In this document: in pieces, positions 23,701 to 35,700 of the stretch
Position numbering within the stretch: the stretch's first letter is position 1
How the letters are laid out: each line of letters begins with the position of its first letter
Source of the DNA: Eudorina sp. 2006-703-Eu-15
Taxonomy: Eukaryota; Chlorophyta; Chlorophyceae; Chlamydomonadales; Volvocaceae
Length of the DNA: 64,000 nt
NCBI GenBank assembly: GCA_003117195.1
Contig: BDSI01000028.1
Location: 467,001 to 531,000 of the forward strand
Direction of reading: 5' to 3'
Position numbers and translations under genes: made by a program
The notes under the pieces: generated by a model
Seen by the model: only the letters and a program-made list of their open reading frames with translations
Told to the model about the DNA's origin: nothing
Databases searched by the model: none

Positions 23701-26700
23701 ACACGGCGGGGTGGTCAGCGCGGGCTCCCCGCTGAGCCCACACAGGTACGGGTGTGCCTCTTGCGAAACGACACACACACACACACACACGCTCCTTCTC
23801 TCCAGGGGTGGTTCGGACGGGTTTCCTCTGCAGCTTGACACACGCGCCGTCACACAGCCGTCGGCCTGCGGTTGATAGCGATGGTGCCGACGTACGGCAG
23901 CAGCGCGCCATGCTCGTCCTCCTCCGTACCTGCACGTGCACCCGTACGTACTGCAGGCCCTCCCTGCCGCCGCCTTCGCCCTCGCCCTCGCCTTCGGCGT
24001 CTCTGCCGCCGCCGCCGCGGCTCGGCCCTCCCCCGGCCGCCCCGCCCCCGAGGCCGCCCGCCGTTCCTTCTCCTCCCTCCGGGTCCAGGGGGGCTATCAC
24101 CACCCCGAGCCACTGCGGCAGGCCGGCAAGCAGCGAGCTGCCCACTACCACGGGCCCGGCCAGCAGTCGCGGCACCAGCGGGGCCACCTGCAGCACCACC
24201 TCCAGGTGCCGTACCTCGCCGTCTGTGTGCGTGAGGGGGGAGGGGAGCAGAGGAGCGGCGGCAGGGACAGGGGTGAGAGGGGTGAGAGCGCCGAGGACGC
24301 TTCGAGACGACTCTTCGCCGTCGTCGTCCGAAACACACGTGGCACGTGGACCCGGTCTGGTGACCGGTTGCTGTCCGGCTGTCGTGGCATGATAATGAGA
24401 CCATGGCAGTGGGGGTTATGGGAAACTGGTAGACATATCCAAACTGCGCTGCAGTGGGGGAAGCAACGCGGGAGCCACAAAGGGGCTTCTGACGGGGCCG
24501 GGAGGAGACTCCGGGCTGTGGGGGACTGACTAATGGGCAGGAGAATTGAGTTGCCAGACGAGGGAGGCATGGAAAGGAGGTGGGGCAAGGAACGGATGCG
24601 CAGGGCAAGTCACCGAACGACGACGGCCGCTGGGCCCTACGTAGTGGGAACCGACACGATTGCGGCCTCGTCCTCGCGTTCATCATGTGGGTGAGTACGG
24701 GTGCTGGCTTGAGTGGCGCCCCAAGCCGGGAAGGGCAGCAGACGGCCAACGGCCGCTCCGCCTCCCCTGCCCCTCGCCGGCTTCCCTTGCCGCCAGCCGC
24801 ACGCGCACACACCCACACGCGCCCTGTGTGCCGCCCTCAGCGACTGTCCGGCACCGCCTCCTCCCCCTTCCCCACGGGGCAAGATCCTTCATTGATCACC
24901 CCTCTCGGGAGCTACCAACGTCCCAACGTCCCAACCCAGCCGGCCAGCCAACCAGCCAGCCAGCCAACCAGAGGGGCCCCCACCTGCGACCTCGCCCAGC
25001 TGCGCAATCGCCGCGCCCGACGTCGCGAACCCCAGCCCCAGGCCACCGAACGTGAAGCTGCCGCCCGGGGCGCCCGAGCCCGACCCCGCGGCGCCCGCGG
25101 CGCCGGCCCCCAGACCCAGGATCCCGCTCCAGCCGCCCGTCAGCGCGCGCACGTCCGCCGCCAGCTGCGCCGCTGGTACGACAGGTATACGGACGTCGTA
25201 CGTCCCGAGGGACGCGGAGAGGTGCCGGGCGAAGTACAGTCCGGGCCGCGCGGGGGCCACCCGGAAAGTGAGGCGGGTGAGGCCGGGGTGGAGGAGGACG
25301 GTGCGCGAGGCGGTGACGGAGGGGGGGTGGCTGATGGACGCAGCGGCGGCGGCGGCGGCGGCCGCGGTGGTTTCGGCGGCGCCGCTGCCACTGCTGCTGC
25401 TGCCGGCGCATCTGCTGGGGTGGTCCGGTCCCTGGGCGCGAGCATCGCGGAGGCGGCAGCGGGCGGGCGGGACGTGATGCTATGGAATGAGGGCGGAGGC
25501 GCGGCGGCGGGTGGTTAAATTGAATTAAACCCACGGCGGCGGGTGGTGCGAGAACGGTGTTTGGGAGAGTACGGTAGACGCGGACGGAGTAGCCCGTCGT
25601 GTGGCAGGAAGGGAACCGCTACACGGTGCGGTGTCGGGCCGCACACAGCACACGACCTCCTTGCCCCACTGCCCGATGGACCACGCCCAACCACCACCAC
25701 CCCTCGGCAGCTGCTGCAGCCTCCTGCGCGATCCCAAACGAAAGCCCGCGTCAGGGAAGACCACCCCGCGACCCGCCACCGAACGAGCCCCCCCCCCCAG
25801 CACGAGACAACCGGCACCCTGCGCCGCACACATCCAGCAATACTTCGTACGACGCCGTGCCGAGCCGTGCCTTGCGTTGCATGTGTACAACATACCTGCA
25901 CGTGTCGTACTTCCAACAGGTGGTAGCAGGTCAGGTCATCGCCCGCCGCCCAGCCGGAGCCCGCACCGCCGCGGGTGCTGGTCGGGGAGGTCAGGCCCCC
26001 CGCGGCGGCGCCGCCGCCAGTGGGGACGGGGCCAGGCGGATCGCCCAGGGGCCCGCCGCGGCCCGCGCCGGCCGCGATGGAGCCGGCGCCGCCCATCAGG
26101 CCGCCCAGGCCGCCCACCCCCGGGCCCTGGCTGTAGGACGCCGCTGCGGAGAGCGTGTCTGCGGGGACGAATGGACGGATAAGGTCACAAGGACAGGAAA
26201 AAGAGATGGGGAGTGACTGGCAGGCAGACCGGCAGGCAGGGAACACAGCCTGGTTGCAGTGATGCAGTCAACGACAAACGCATGCACAGCCGCATCCCGG
26301 ACCGGACGTCGCCCCGAGCCGCAGCCTCTTGCCCCTGACCCCACCACTCCCCGCACTGATGGCCACCACTACTTCCGCACATCCCTCCTGCCCCCGCCAC
26401 GCCCTGCACAGCACCCCTCACCCGCCCACGACGGCGCCCGCCGGCCCAGCCCCGACGCCTCGGACACGTTGCTGTAGCTGGCGCCGCCGGTGGCCCCGGC
26501 CGCGGGCCCCAACGACAGGCTGCTGCTGGTGTTGCTGGACATGGGCCGGTCCACGGCCACCCCTCCCCCTCCGCCGCCCCCTCCTCCTCCACGAGATGCC
26601 ACCATAAGTCGCGACGGCCCGGTGGCGGCCCCCGCCCCGCCGCCGCCGCCGCCACCGCCGCCACCGCCGCCGCCCGCGGCCCCCTGGGACATTGTGGGCG

Positions 26701-29700
26701 AGTTGGGCATCTGTGGCAGCTGCGACAACGACGAGGCGGAGCCCCAGGAGGGCGGGACACCACCGGCGGTCATGCCCGAGGCGGAGGCGGGCCGCGCGAT
26801 GCCCGCCAAGCCGCTCGGCGGGGCCGCCGCTGCGCCGTACGACGCGTGCTGGTGGTGATGGGGTTGGTAGGGTTGCTGGTGTTGAGGCGCCCAGGCGTCC
26901 AGGCTGCCTATGGGGGCGTGTGACCCGATCAGGTCGGCGGTGGAGGGGCGCTGCGGCGCCGCCAGGGCCGCGGTGGCCGCCGCTGGGGCGGCGGCAGGGC
27001 CGCCGCCGCCGCCGCCGCCGCCCGGCAGCACGCTGCCGGAGTGGACGCGCCACGCGGGCACCGACCCCTGGGCCCCTGAGAGCGCCGACACAGCGGGGAG
27101 ATCGCCGCCGGAGAGGTTGCGGGTGTGGGAGTGGGAGTGGGATAGGGTGGTTTGTTGAACGAGAGAGAAGGACGAGGCGGGCGGTCGCTGCTGTTGCTGT
27201 TGCCCCTGCTGCTGTGGCTGTTGCGGCTGCGCCTGGGTAGCTGCTCCGCTGTGGCTGCGAGCCGCTACTGCCTGGGGCTGCTGCTGCTGCTGTTGCAACG
27301 GCGCGTTGCTTAGCTGCTGCTGTTGCTGCTGCTGCTGCGAGTGATACTGGTGGCTGTGGTAGCTGCTGTGGTGGTGGCTGCTATGCGCGCTGCTGCCGTG
27401 CGGCGGCAGCAGCGCGGGCGCCTGCATGGGCTGCACCGTGCCCAGCACCAGGTGCAGGTCCGACAGCGGTACGGCAACCGGCAGGTTGCTGTACACCTGA
27501 AGCTCCAGGGAGCACACCTCTCCCACCCGCAGGAACTGCGCCGCCCCCACGCCGGCCCCGTCGCTGCCGCCCTCACCGCCGCTGCCTCTGCGGCGCCACC
27601 GCTGCTGCCGCCGCGCGTCCCCCGGGCCGCCCTCTTGCGCCGCCCGCGCATCCCCAACCCCCTCGTCGCTGGCGCCGCTGTCTTCCGCCCCATGGGCGTG
27701 AGGGTCAAGGAGAGAGGCGGGTTGGACGTGGGCGTGGGGATGGCGCCGCCAGCACGGCCGCGCCGCGGGACGAGCGGGAGGCACCAGGGAGGGGGCGCCG
27801 GAGGCGCCGCGGGTGCCGTAGAACTTGCTGCACCAGCCAGGTCGCAGCGAGGCCTGCGGGCCAGGATGAGGGGCCCGTCAAGAGCAGCAAAGATGGCGAA
27901 AGTGTGTGTTGGCCCTTGGTCACACGCACGGATAAGTGATTAATGAGAAACCCGCCCAGACCGCCCAGATGGTGACCATGTGTGTGTCGGGCTGTCGGCC
28001 CGTGGTCGCACGCCCGGATGAGAGGTCAAGACCGTCATGGCTGATGTCAGTCAAGGATCTCGTGACCGTTGCCCCATCCATCCCACCATCCACTGATCAC
28101 ACGGCGGTGGCGACCCGCCTGTGTCCCCTCGCGCGGCTTCCTCTGCGCTGGGTAAGGTGCGCCCCCCACGCACATCGGGCATTCGTGCTTTAATTTCAAC
28201 CCCCATGCATGCCGCCGGCACGGGTGATACGGCCGCACAACGTGCGCAGCATGCCTTCTGAGCAGGTCCTAAGACGGCTGCGCGCGCACGTCATTGGCTT
28301 GGACCCGCACCCGTGGTCCGCTCGGCGCCCGACCGACCAACGGATCCGGGATCCCACACACGCCCGCCCGCCCGCCCGCCCGCCCTCCCGCCCGCACCTG
28401 TACTGCCTGGCCCGTGCTGAGCTGCAGCACCGCGGACGGCAGCAGGGGCCGCCGCACCCGTCCGGCTCCGTCGGGGGCCCAGGAGCAGCCGGCGCTGGTG
28501 AGCAGGTGCTCCAGAACCCGCCGCCGTACGTCCACGTGGCAGGCCAGCGGCGGCAGCGACAGGTACCTGCGGTGGCAAAGAGGACATCAAATCAACCACG
28601 CGGGACCGGAAATGCGCGGCGCTTTATCGCACCATTTGCCCGTTTTCCGTTTTCCGTATGTTCCGAACATTGCGCGGACAGATGTTGTGGGATATCCTCG
28701 CCGCACCGCCTTACGCGTAATGGCGAAATGGAGTGCGTCAGCGTGCGGATGCGCAGAGTAATACGTTAAACCCCAACCCCGTGTGGCGGACCCGGACCCG
28801 GACCCGGACCCGACCGGTGGCTTTGTTCACAGCTGGCAGCTGTGGGGACAGCACCGCTCCCCTGCAGGCCAGCACCTGCGGAACACTTGCCGGTCGCCGG
28901 TCGCTGTTCGGCGCCGTGCGTGTGTCCATCACTTACTTGATGCACGTGTACGGCAACATCACGTGCCCGATGGCCTGCTGCGCCGCCATCAGGACAGGGA
29001 GCGCACGGCCCAGCAGCGCGAACCTGCGGGGCGGCGGCGGGGGGTGCGTGCCGGGTGGGACCACCCATTACCCACGACCCATTACCCACGACCCACGACC
29101 CACGACCCACGACCCACGACCCACGACCCACGACCCACGACCCACGACCCACGACCCACGACCCACGACCCACGACCCACGACCCAGGACTCACGGAACC
29201 CAAAGGAGGTGCGAACACGCCGGCAGAGTCGCTGTGTCCCGATCGCTGTGTCCCGATCGCTGTGCCCATATTCGGGCATGTCGTTGCAGTCAGTCCCCAT
29301 TCAGTGGTTTACCGGCGCGGGCTCCGGGGACAACCCACTCCCCAACACCACTCCCCCACCCATTGCACCCACCATCCCTCCGCCTGCGACAGCGAGACCA
29401 CGTGCTCCATCAGCTCCGCCACCACCTCGGCCTGGCCGCGGCCCAACAGTACGGCACCCACGTCGCCGTACAGCTGCGCCGCCGCTCGCTGTCGACCGGC
29501 CCGGCTGTAGCACGTCTGTCGGGCACCACGGACCCAGGGACACGACACGACATGAGCCGAGCCGCGTCATCAGTTCCTGTTCACACCCTCCCAGCTCAGC
29601 TACCGGTACAACCAAAATGTGCTCCCGCCACGGCCACCATCGTCACCCGGCGCGAGGATGACCCTGACCCGATGACCCCACTACCCGACTGTTATGCAGC

Positions 29701-32700
29701 ACATCCAACATAGTGCAGTGCAGCTCTGCAGCACACGCCCTGGGCAGCTCTACACACCACATGCCCTGGCCACACTGCAGCGGCCCCGTTCGCTGCTCCG
29801 GGCCGTGGTGTCCACGTCCTACCGGGAGGGAGGGGGGGCACACTCACCGCTGCTGCCAGGGCCAGCTGCAGCGCCAGGTCGGCGCAGTGGCTGGGCGAGC
29901 TGAGCGCAATGCGCACCCGCCAATCCTGCAGCCAGGCGATCTGGGGCGGCAGCACCGCCGCCGCCGGGGATGGGCTCCCGGCTGCCGACAGTCCCTCCCC
30001 CGGCGACCCCGCGGCCCCGAACCCCGCGTCAGCTTGCTGCTGCTGCTGCTGCTGGAGGAGCAGCAGCTGCTGGTGCTGGAGGGAGGAGCTGACAGACGCG
30101 CTGCAAGCCTGCGGGCAGCAGCGGCGGCAGCAGCAGCAGTAGCAGGGTCAGCAGCCTGCCCATAAACGGTACGCGACACAGGTCTCTGCAGGCCATAGTA
30201 CATACACACATAGCAGTACATATATAGTTTGTAACTGGCACGTAATAATCTCTTCGCAGTCGGCCGATCTGTCGTAACAATTGGTTTCGAGGCAGCCGTG
30301 TTCGATCCGCCTCGATTACTGTAATCTTGAGGTAGACCGGTTGGACAGAGACGTTGGTCATGTTGACCGAAAATCAGTTCGCGAGCCACTCGCAAGGAGG
30401 AGTGACACCATTAGGCTGCTTAGCTACGTCAGCGCGCAGGCGCTCCACGAGCCTAAAATGGGCTGCTAAGCTCGTGGAGCGCCTGCGCGCTGACGTAGCT
30501 AAGCAGCCTAATGGTGTCACTCCTCCTTGCGAGTGGCTCGCGAACTGATTTTCGGTCAAGAGGGTCGCCGCCCTCAACATGACTGAGTAGCAGCAGACGA
30601 CGACAGCTTTCAGCACGTTGGAGCAGACGCCATCAGCGGCCTCTCACGTCCGCGACATCTGTCCAAGCCCACCCACCCACCCACCCACCCACCCACCCAC
30701 CCATCCGTCCACCCATTCGTCCACCCACCTCTAGCACCTGGCAGCCCTGCATCCGCCCCCGCCCCACCGCACCTGCCCGTCCTTCCCACGCGGGCTCGCC
30801 ACCCCGGGGCCGGCTTGCTTGCCAGCCCGCGGCGGCTTCGTCGGGTCCAGCGCCGTCGAAACCTACGTCGCACAACACAGGGGCAACCCAGCAAAGACAG
30901 CGAGGGCAAGGAGCGCCGGGGTAAGTACCTGCCAGGAGCCCCACCCACCCACCCACCCACCCACCGGCCTCCTTCTACGTATGAATCCTTAGCCACGACT
31001 TCAGCACACGTTCGTTGCTCCGAAACCTCTGCCACTGCTGACTGTCTCCAGGTCCCCTGGCCAGCTCGTCTCCTCTACGGGGCAGTGCAGACCCCCGCTA
31101 CTCACGACGCCCTCTGACACACAAACGCGACGATGCCTAACAAATAGGGTATCCCTCGACTTTGCTGCGTTCCTCGGTAGGTGTTCCTCGGTAGAGGTGT
31201 TCCTCAGGTTTTTCCTGCGAAGTATGTTGGCACCTGGTTGAGCCGGGTGGGTTTCTTACTTTCTTCGCTGATCACAGCTGCCCACCGCGTCTGGCTTCCG
31301 TATCGTCTGGGGGGCCCCGTTGGCTGGCAGCCCACGCAGCCCACACAGCCCACACAGCCCACACAGCCCGGCAGCTTCCCCCCCCACCCCTGGGCCCCCC
31401 GCACCGCCCCGCACCGCCCCGCACCCGCAGCGCACCGCACCTTGGTGGCGAACACGTCCAGCTTGGCGAAGAACGACCCGCTCGCGTTGTCCGCGGAGGA
31501 CGAGTGCTGGTGGTGGGGCCGCTGCTGCTGCGGCTGCTGCTGCTGTGGCTGCTGCGACCTGCGCTGCCCGGGCGCCTCCGGCAGCGGCCCCGAGGTGGTC
31601 AGCAGCTCCGGCTCCGCAGCCCAGGACATCTGGGTGCGGCCCCCCCCCAGGCCCACGGCCCCCGCGGCGGCGCCGGGCGGCTGCCGAGAGGACCCCGGAA
31701 CGGTCCCACCCGCCGGAGCCGCCGGCGCGCCGTCCCACGGGTCGTACGACCCAGCAAGCGCGGCGGCGGGCGCCGCCGCACCGGCGGCGGCGGTGGTTGC
31801 GGGCGCGGTGGGCCCGCCGGCGATGCTGACGGAGTAGAGGGACTCGGAGCGGTGGTGGTGGTGCTGCCGAGGAGCTGCGCTGCCCGGTTGCTCAGCGAGG
31901 GACGCCGCGCTGGGCCCGGTCGGGGTCAGCCAGATGGCCGAGGTCGCCGCCGGACTGCTCTCACCGCGCGGCGTGATCAGGTTGGCTGTCGGACAGGGGC
32001 CGGCGGAGCGGAGGCAGGAGCACGGGGCGGAGGAGGAAGACAGCCAGCCGGCACCACACCGGCAGTGGGCGCTAGGGTTTAGGGTTTAGGGTTTAGGGTT
32101 TAGGGTTTAGGGTTTAGGGTTTAGGTAGCTAGGGGCAGTCGGCCCGGGTCAAGGCTGACTATATTCCTTGTCGCAGCAAGCCGCACCGTACCGCACCGTT
32201 CATACCATCATACGGGATCCACCCGCATCACCAACAGCGATCACTGGGTAATATAACCGTTACATGGTAGACCCGTATCCCGACTGGGTTCCTACGACCA
32301 ACAGCGACACGACCGCCTAACTCAGGGCCAGGCCGTGGCCCGACTCGGTCGCCGGCTCGACCGCGCACCGGGTCGGTGGCACCCGCCACGCCCGGCTAGA
32401 AACAGCGCGGACACGGGCGATGTGGCGACGGGTAAACCCTCCCCCGCATATGGCCTTATGGCGTACAGACACGAGGAGGAAGAAGCGCGGGCGCGGCTCG
32501 AGCACAGAGCCACGACGTGGGATGAAGGTCTCAGTAACAAGGCGGCGGTAACAAGGGGGGGTGGAGCTGTACCTTGGGACTGCAGCGGGGAAGGAGTCGC
32601 GGCCGCAAGCGCCGGCACAGTGGCGAAGCTCCCCGCCCCGCCGCCGCCGCCGCCGCCCGCCTGGCCCGATATCGCCTGGCGCAGCAGCTGCAGCTGGGTC

Positions 32701-35700
32701 GCCTGCTGCTGCGGCGTCGCCTCGAATTGGTGGTCCTCCTCCTGATGGTTGGTTCATGGCATCATGAGTGGGTGTGCGGCAGCAGATGTATCACAGCTCA
32801 CCCACTCACTCACAAGTCATGGTCGGGTTCGGGGGCGAATCGCTGTGCGGCGCATCCGAGGTGCGACCACACGGATACAATACTGTAGAGGTGCCAACAA
32901 AAGATGAAGTCTTGCTCGGGCGCCCCCGACTTGCATCACTTGCATCACAGGGCAGCCTGCCAAGCCCGTGCGGATACCGTGCACGGTACGTTGCCACAGA
33001 GACCGCGCACATGTCCCCTGCACGGCCCTGCACCCTCACCCTCACCCGCACCTCACCTGGTCCACGAACAAGCCGACGACCGTCGTGCACGCGTACAGCG
33101 CCGGCAGCTCCTGCAGCCCCAGGCGGTAGGCCCCCAGGCAGCGACCCCACTCGTCCACATCCGGCGGCGCGCCGCCGTCAGCGGCGCCGGCGGGCGGCGC
33201 CCCGACCAGCTGCGCCGCCTTCTGCGCCAGCCGTACAAGCGCGGAGAGCGCCAGGCCGTACAGGTGCGCGAGCGCTAACACGAAGCTCTGGGGGGGGGGG
33301 TGACGGCAGCAGCGGCCCGCCGGCGGTGGCAGTACCGTAACATGGAAGGGCGGGGCGGCGACAGCGGGCTAGATTAGAGACTGGATCGGATCGGGTGGGG
33401 TCAGGTGGGGTCGGGTCACGCCAATGAAGGCAGGGGCCGCGCGCCGCACCCCGCTTTCATGAGACCTCGCGAGGTGGTCGCGGCTGCTGCGGCTGTTGTC
33501 GTTGTCCGTCCGCCAGGGTGAGCTGTTCGGCCTCGCCGCATGTGCCTCGGGTGCTGGCATTGTGATGCTGCCGTGTCTGCGTTTCATCTGCAATCTTTCA
33601 GAGTCACCCGTCAATGTTTGGACGTTCCGGGGATTACCCCGCCCCCCTCGGGAGCTGTGATGCCCCCCACCCCCAGCGCAGCAGCTGCCGGTGGCTCCCA
33701 CCTGGAACGTCACCTGCCGCAGCGCCGCCTCCGCGTCAGCTGGCCTGCGGACCCCGACGAGTCGGGAGCGGGGGCGGGGCGGGCGGGTAAGCAAACCACT
33801 TCACTCGAGACCGCGTCCCTCCAGCACCTTGACTCATGGGCAGCACCGAAACCCCTCTATTCCCATCCCCAACCCCGGGTGTCCGGGTTTGTTTCGGGCT
33901 TGTAGCGCCGTTATACCCCCCCCCTTTTGCGATTAAGACAGCGAAACCGCAAACGAGCAACAAACCGATAACTGCCGATGTTGTGACCCACGATGCCGGC
34001 GAAGCGTTGACTCAGATGAAAGTAGTAGAAGTTGATGTATTCAGACAGTGCACGGCTGACCACGTAGCAGACACCGAAGTAGGGCTGGCGAGGAGAGGGG
34101 TAGCGGTTGACCCCAAAGACTGCTGCCTAGCTGGCCCGCGGCCAGCAATTCCAACACTTAATGAAAACCTAGTAGGCTAACAATGGCAAGGCTACGCAAG
34201 GGTTCATCCGCTGACGGTCCATTATTTACCCCCTCCCCATCCATCCCCCCACACACGCACACGGGCAAATTCTGGGCGTTACTCGGCCCTTGGCATGTCA
34301 CGCACTCCTGTCTTCGCAACACACACGCCGCCGCCCCGCCATGGGCTCCCCCCGCCTCCCACCGCCGCCCCGCCATGTGCTGCCCCCGCCTGCCCCCCCT
34401 GCCCCGCCTGCCCCCGCCTTCCCCGCGCGGTGTCACCTGGAGCTCGCCAGCGTCCCTGGCGCGATCGCCTGGCCGCACAGCGCGGTGAGGTCCAGGGAGG
34501 GCACCTCCGCCTCGAAGGGCACACCCAGCTGCCAGTCCACGTGGCCCGAGGGAGCCGCCGCCGCCGCCGCCGCCGCCGCGCCGGCGACCATGCCCGGCCC
34601 CAGAGCCGGACCCACGGCGGCAGCGCCGCCCGCCCCCTCAGCTCCGAGCTCGTCGTCCAGGAGGGCCGAGGTGCCGCCGCTGGGGGCAGGCTCCGCTGCA
34701 AGAGGGTGGAGCAGCAGCGAGAGGAGGGCAAGAGGAGGCGTCGGGCGTGAGGAGCCCCGTGGAGGGGCCTCGAGCTCGTAGGAGCAGTGTTGGGGGGGAA
34801 AGGACAAATGAGGCCCCCGCCCGGTCCAGAGAGCTTGGGGGCGATGCGGCTGGACGGCCCTGCAGTGTCCATCATCAAGGCAGCGGAACCCACGGCCCCC
34901 GCGCAGGCCCGGCTTACGTTGCTGGGAAGGCGCCCGGGAGGCGGTGGACCGGGGGGCGGCCGCCTCCGACCTGGCGCCCCGGCTGCCGCTTCGTGGCCCC
35001 GCACCTGCAGCCCACCGATCGGCCGAGGGCGGCGGAAAGGGTATCAGGTCCGCGGCGTGGGGTATCAGGCAGAGGCGGAGTCACCGCACAGACGGGATCA
35101 CCGCAGACGTGCGCCGCCCCAGCCTCCTCTCCACCGCCCAACATCCCGCTCCCACCCGCGGTTGGGCCTGTGCGAGCAAGGCCGCGGAGCGCAGGTCCGC
35201 CCGCTCCTCCCTCCGCCCGCTCCTCCCTCCGCCCGCTCCTCCCACCGCCCGCTCCTCCCACCGCCCCCGCGGGTATTCGTCCCACGGCGCCAGGCGGGAT
35301 GACAAACAGCTCGTGATGATGGCTGCCAAGTGCCACCGCAACCAGGAACAGACCGGGAACCGCAGCGCAGGCGCAGCAGGCCGCACCTTCGCATCCAGCC
35401 GCAGGGGGGAACGGCCGCGGACGCAAACAAGAACCCCGGCGCAGCAGCTGGGCCTCATTCACGTATCTTGCACATTGGGTTGGGCGGATTTCCTCTCTAC
35501 CGGATAGACCCACCTGCGGCCTCCAGGAAGGTGGCCCCGGACACGGACGGGTCCGCGGAGCCGGCGGCTCCGAAACCGCTCCCCATGGCCGGCGGCGGCA
35601 GTGGCGCCGTGTCCCGACCGAAGACCGAGGCCGTCACTGCGCCCACGACCGCCAGGCAGGCTGACAGCGTCCAGGCCTGTGTGGAAGGGAAGTGAAGCGT

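Noticed and set aside
23872..24818. Arg-rich open frames on both strands around 24 kb
   Set aside because: They overlap TRAPPC10 exon 24 in other frames and lack homology or splice support.
29062..29300. RGSWVVG repeat protein on the minus strand
   Set aside because: It is the translation of a 7-bp array in an intron; all frames are open because the unit lacks stops.
34914..35513. Extra TRAPPC10 exon between exons 10 and 11
   Set aside because: Long open frames exist, but exons 10 and 11 already join in phase and no conserved block was seen there.
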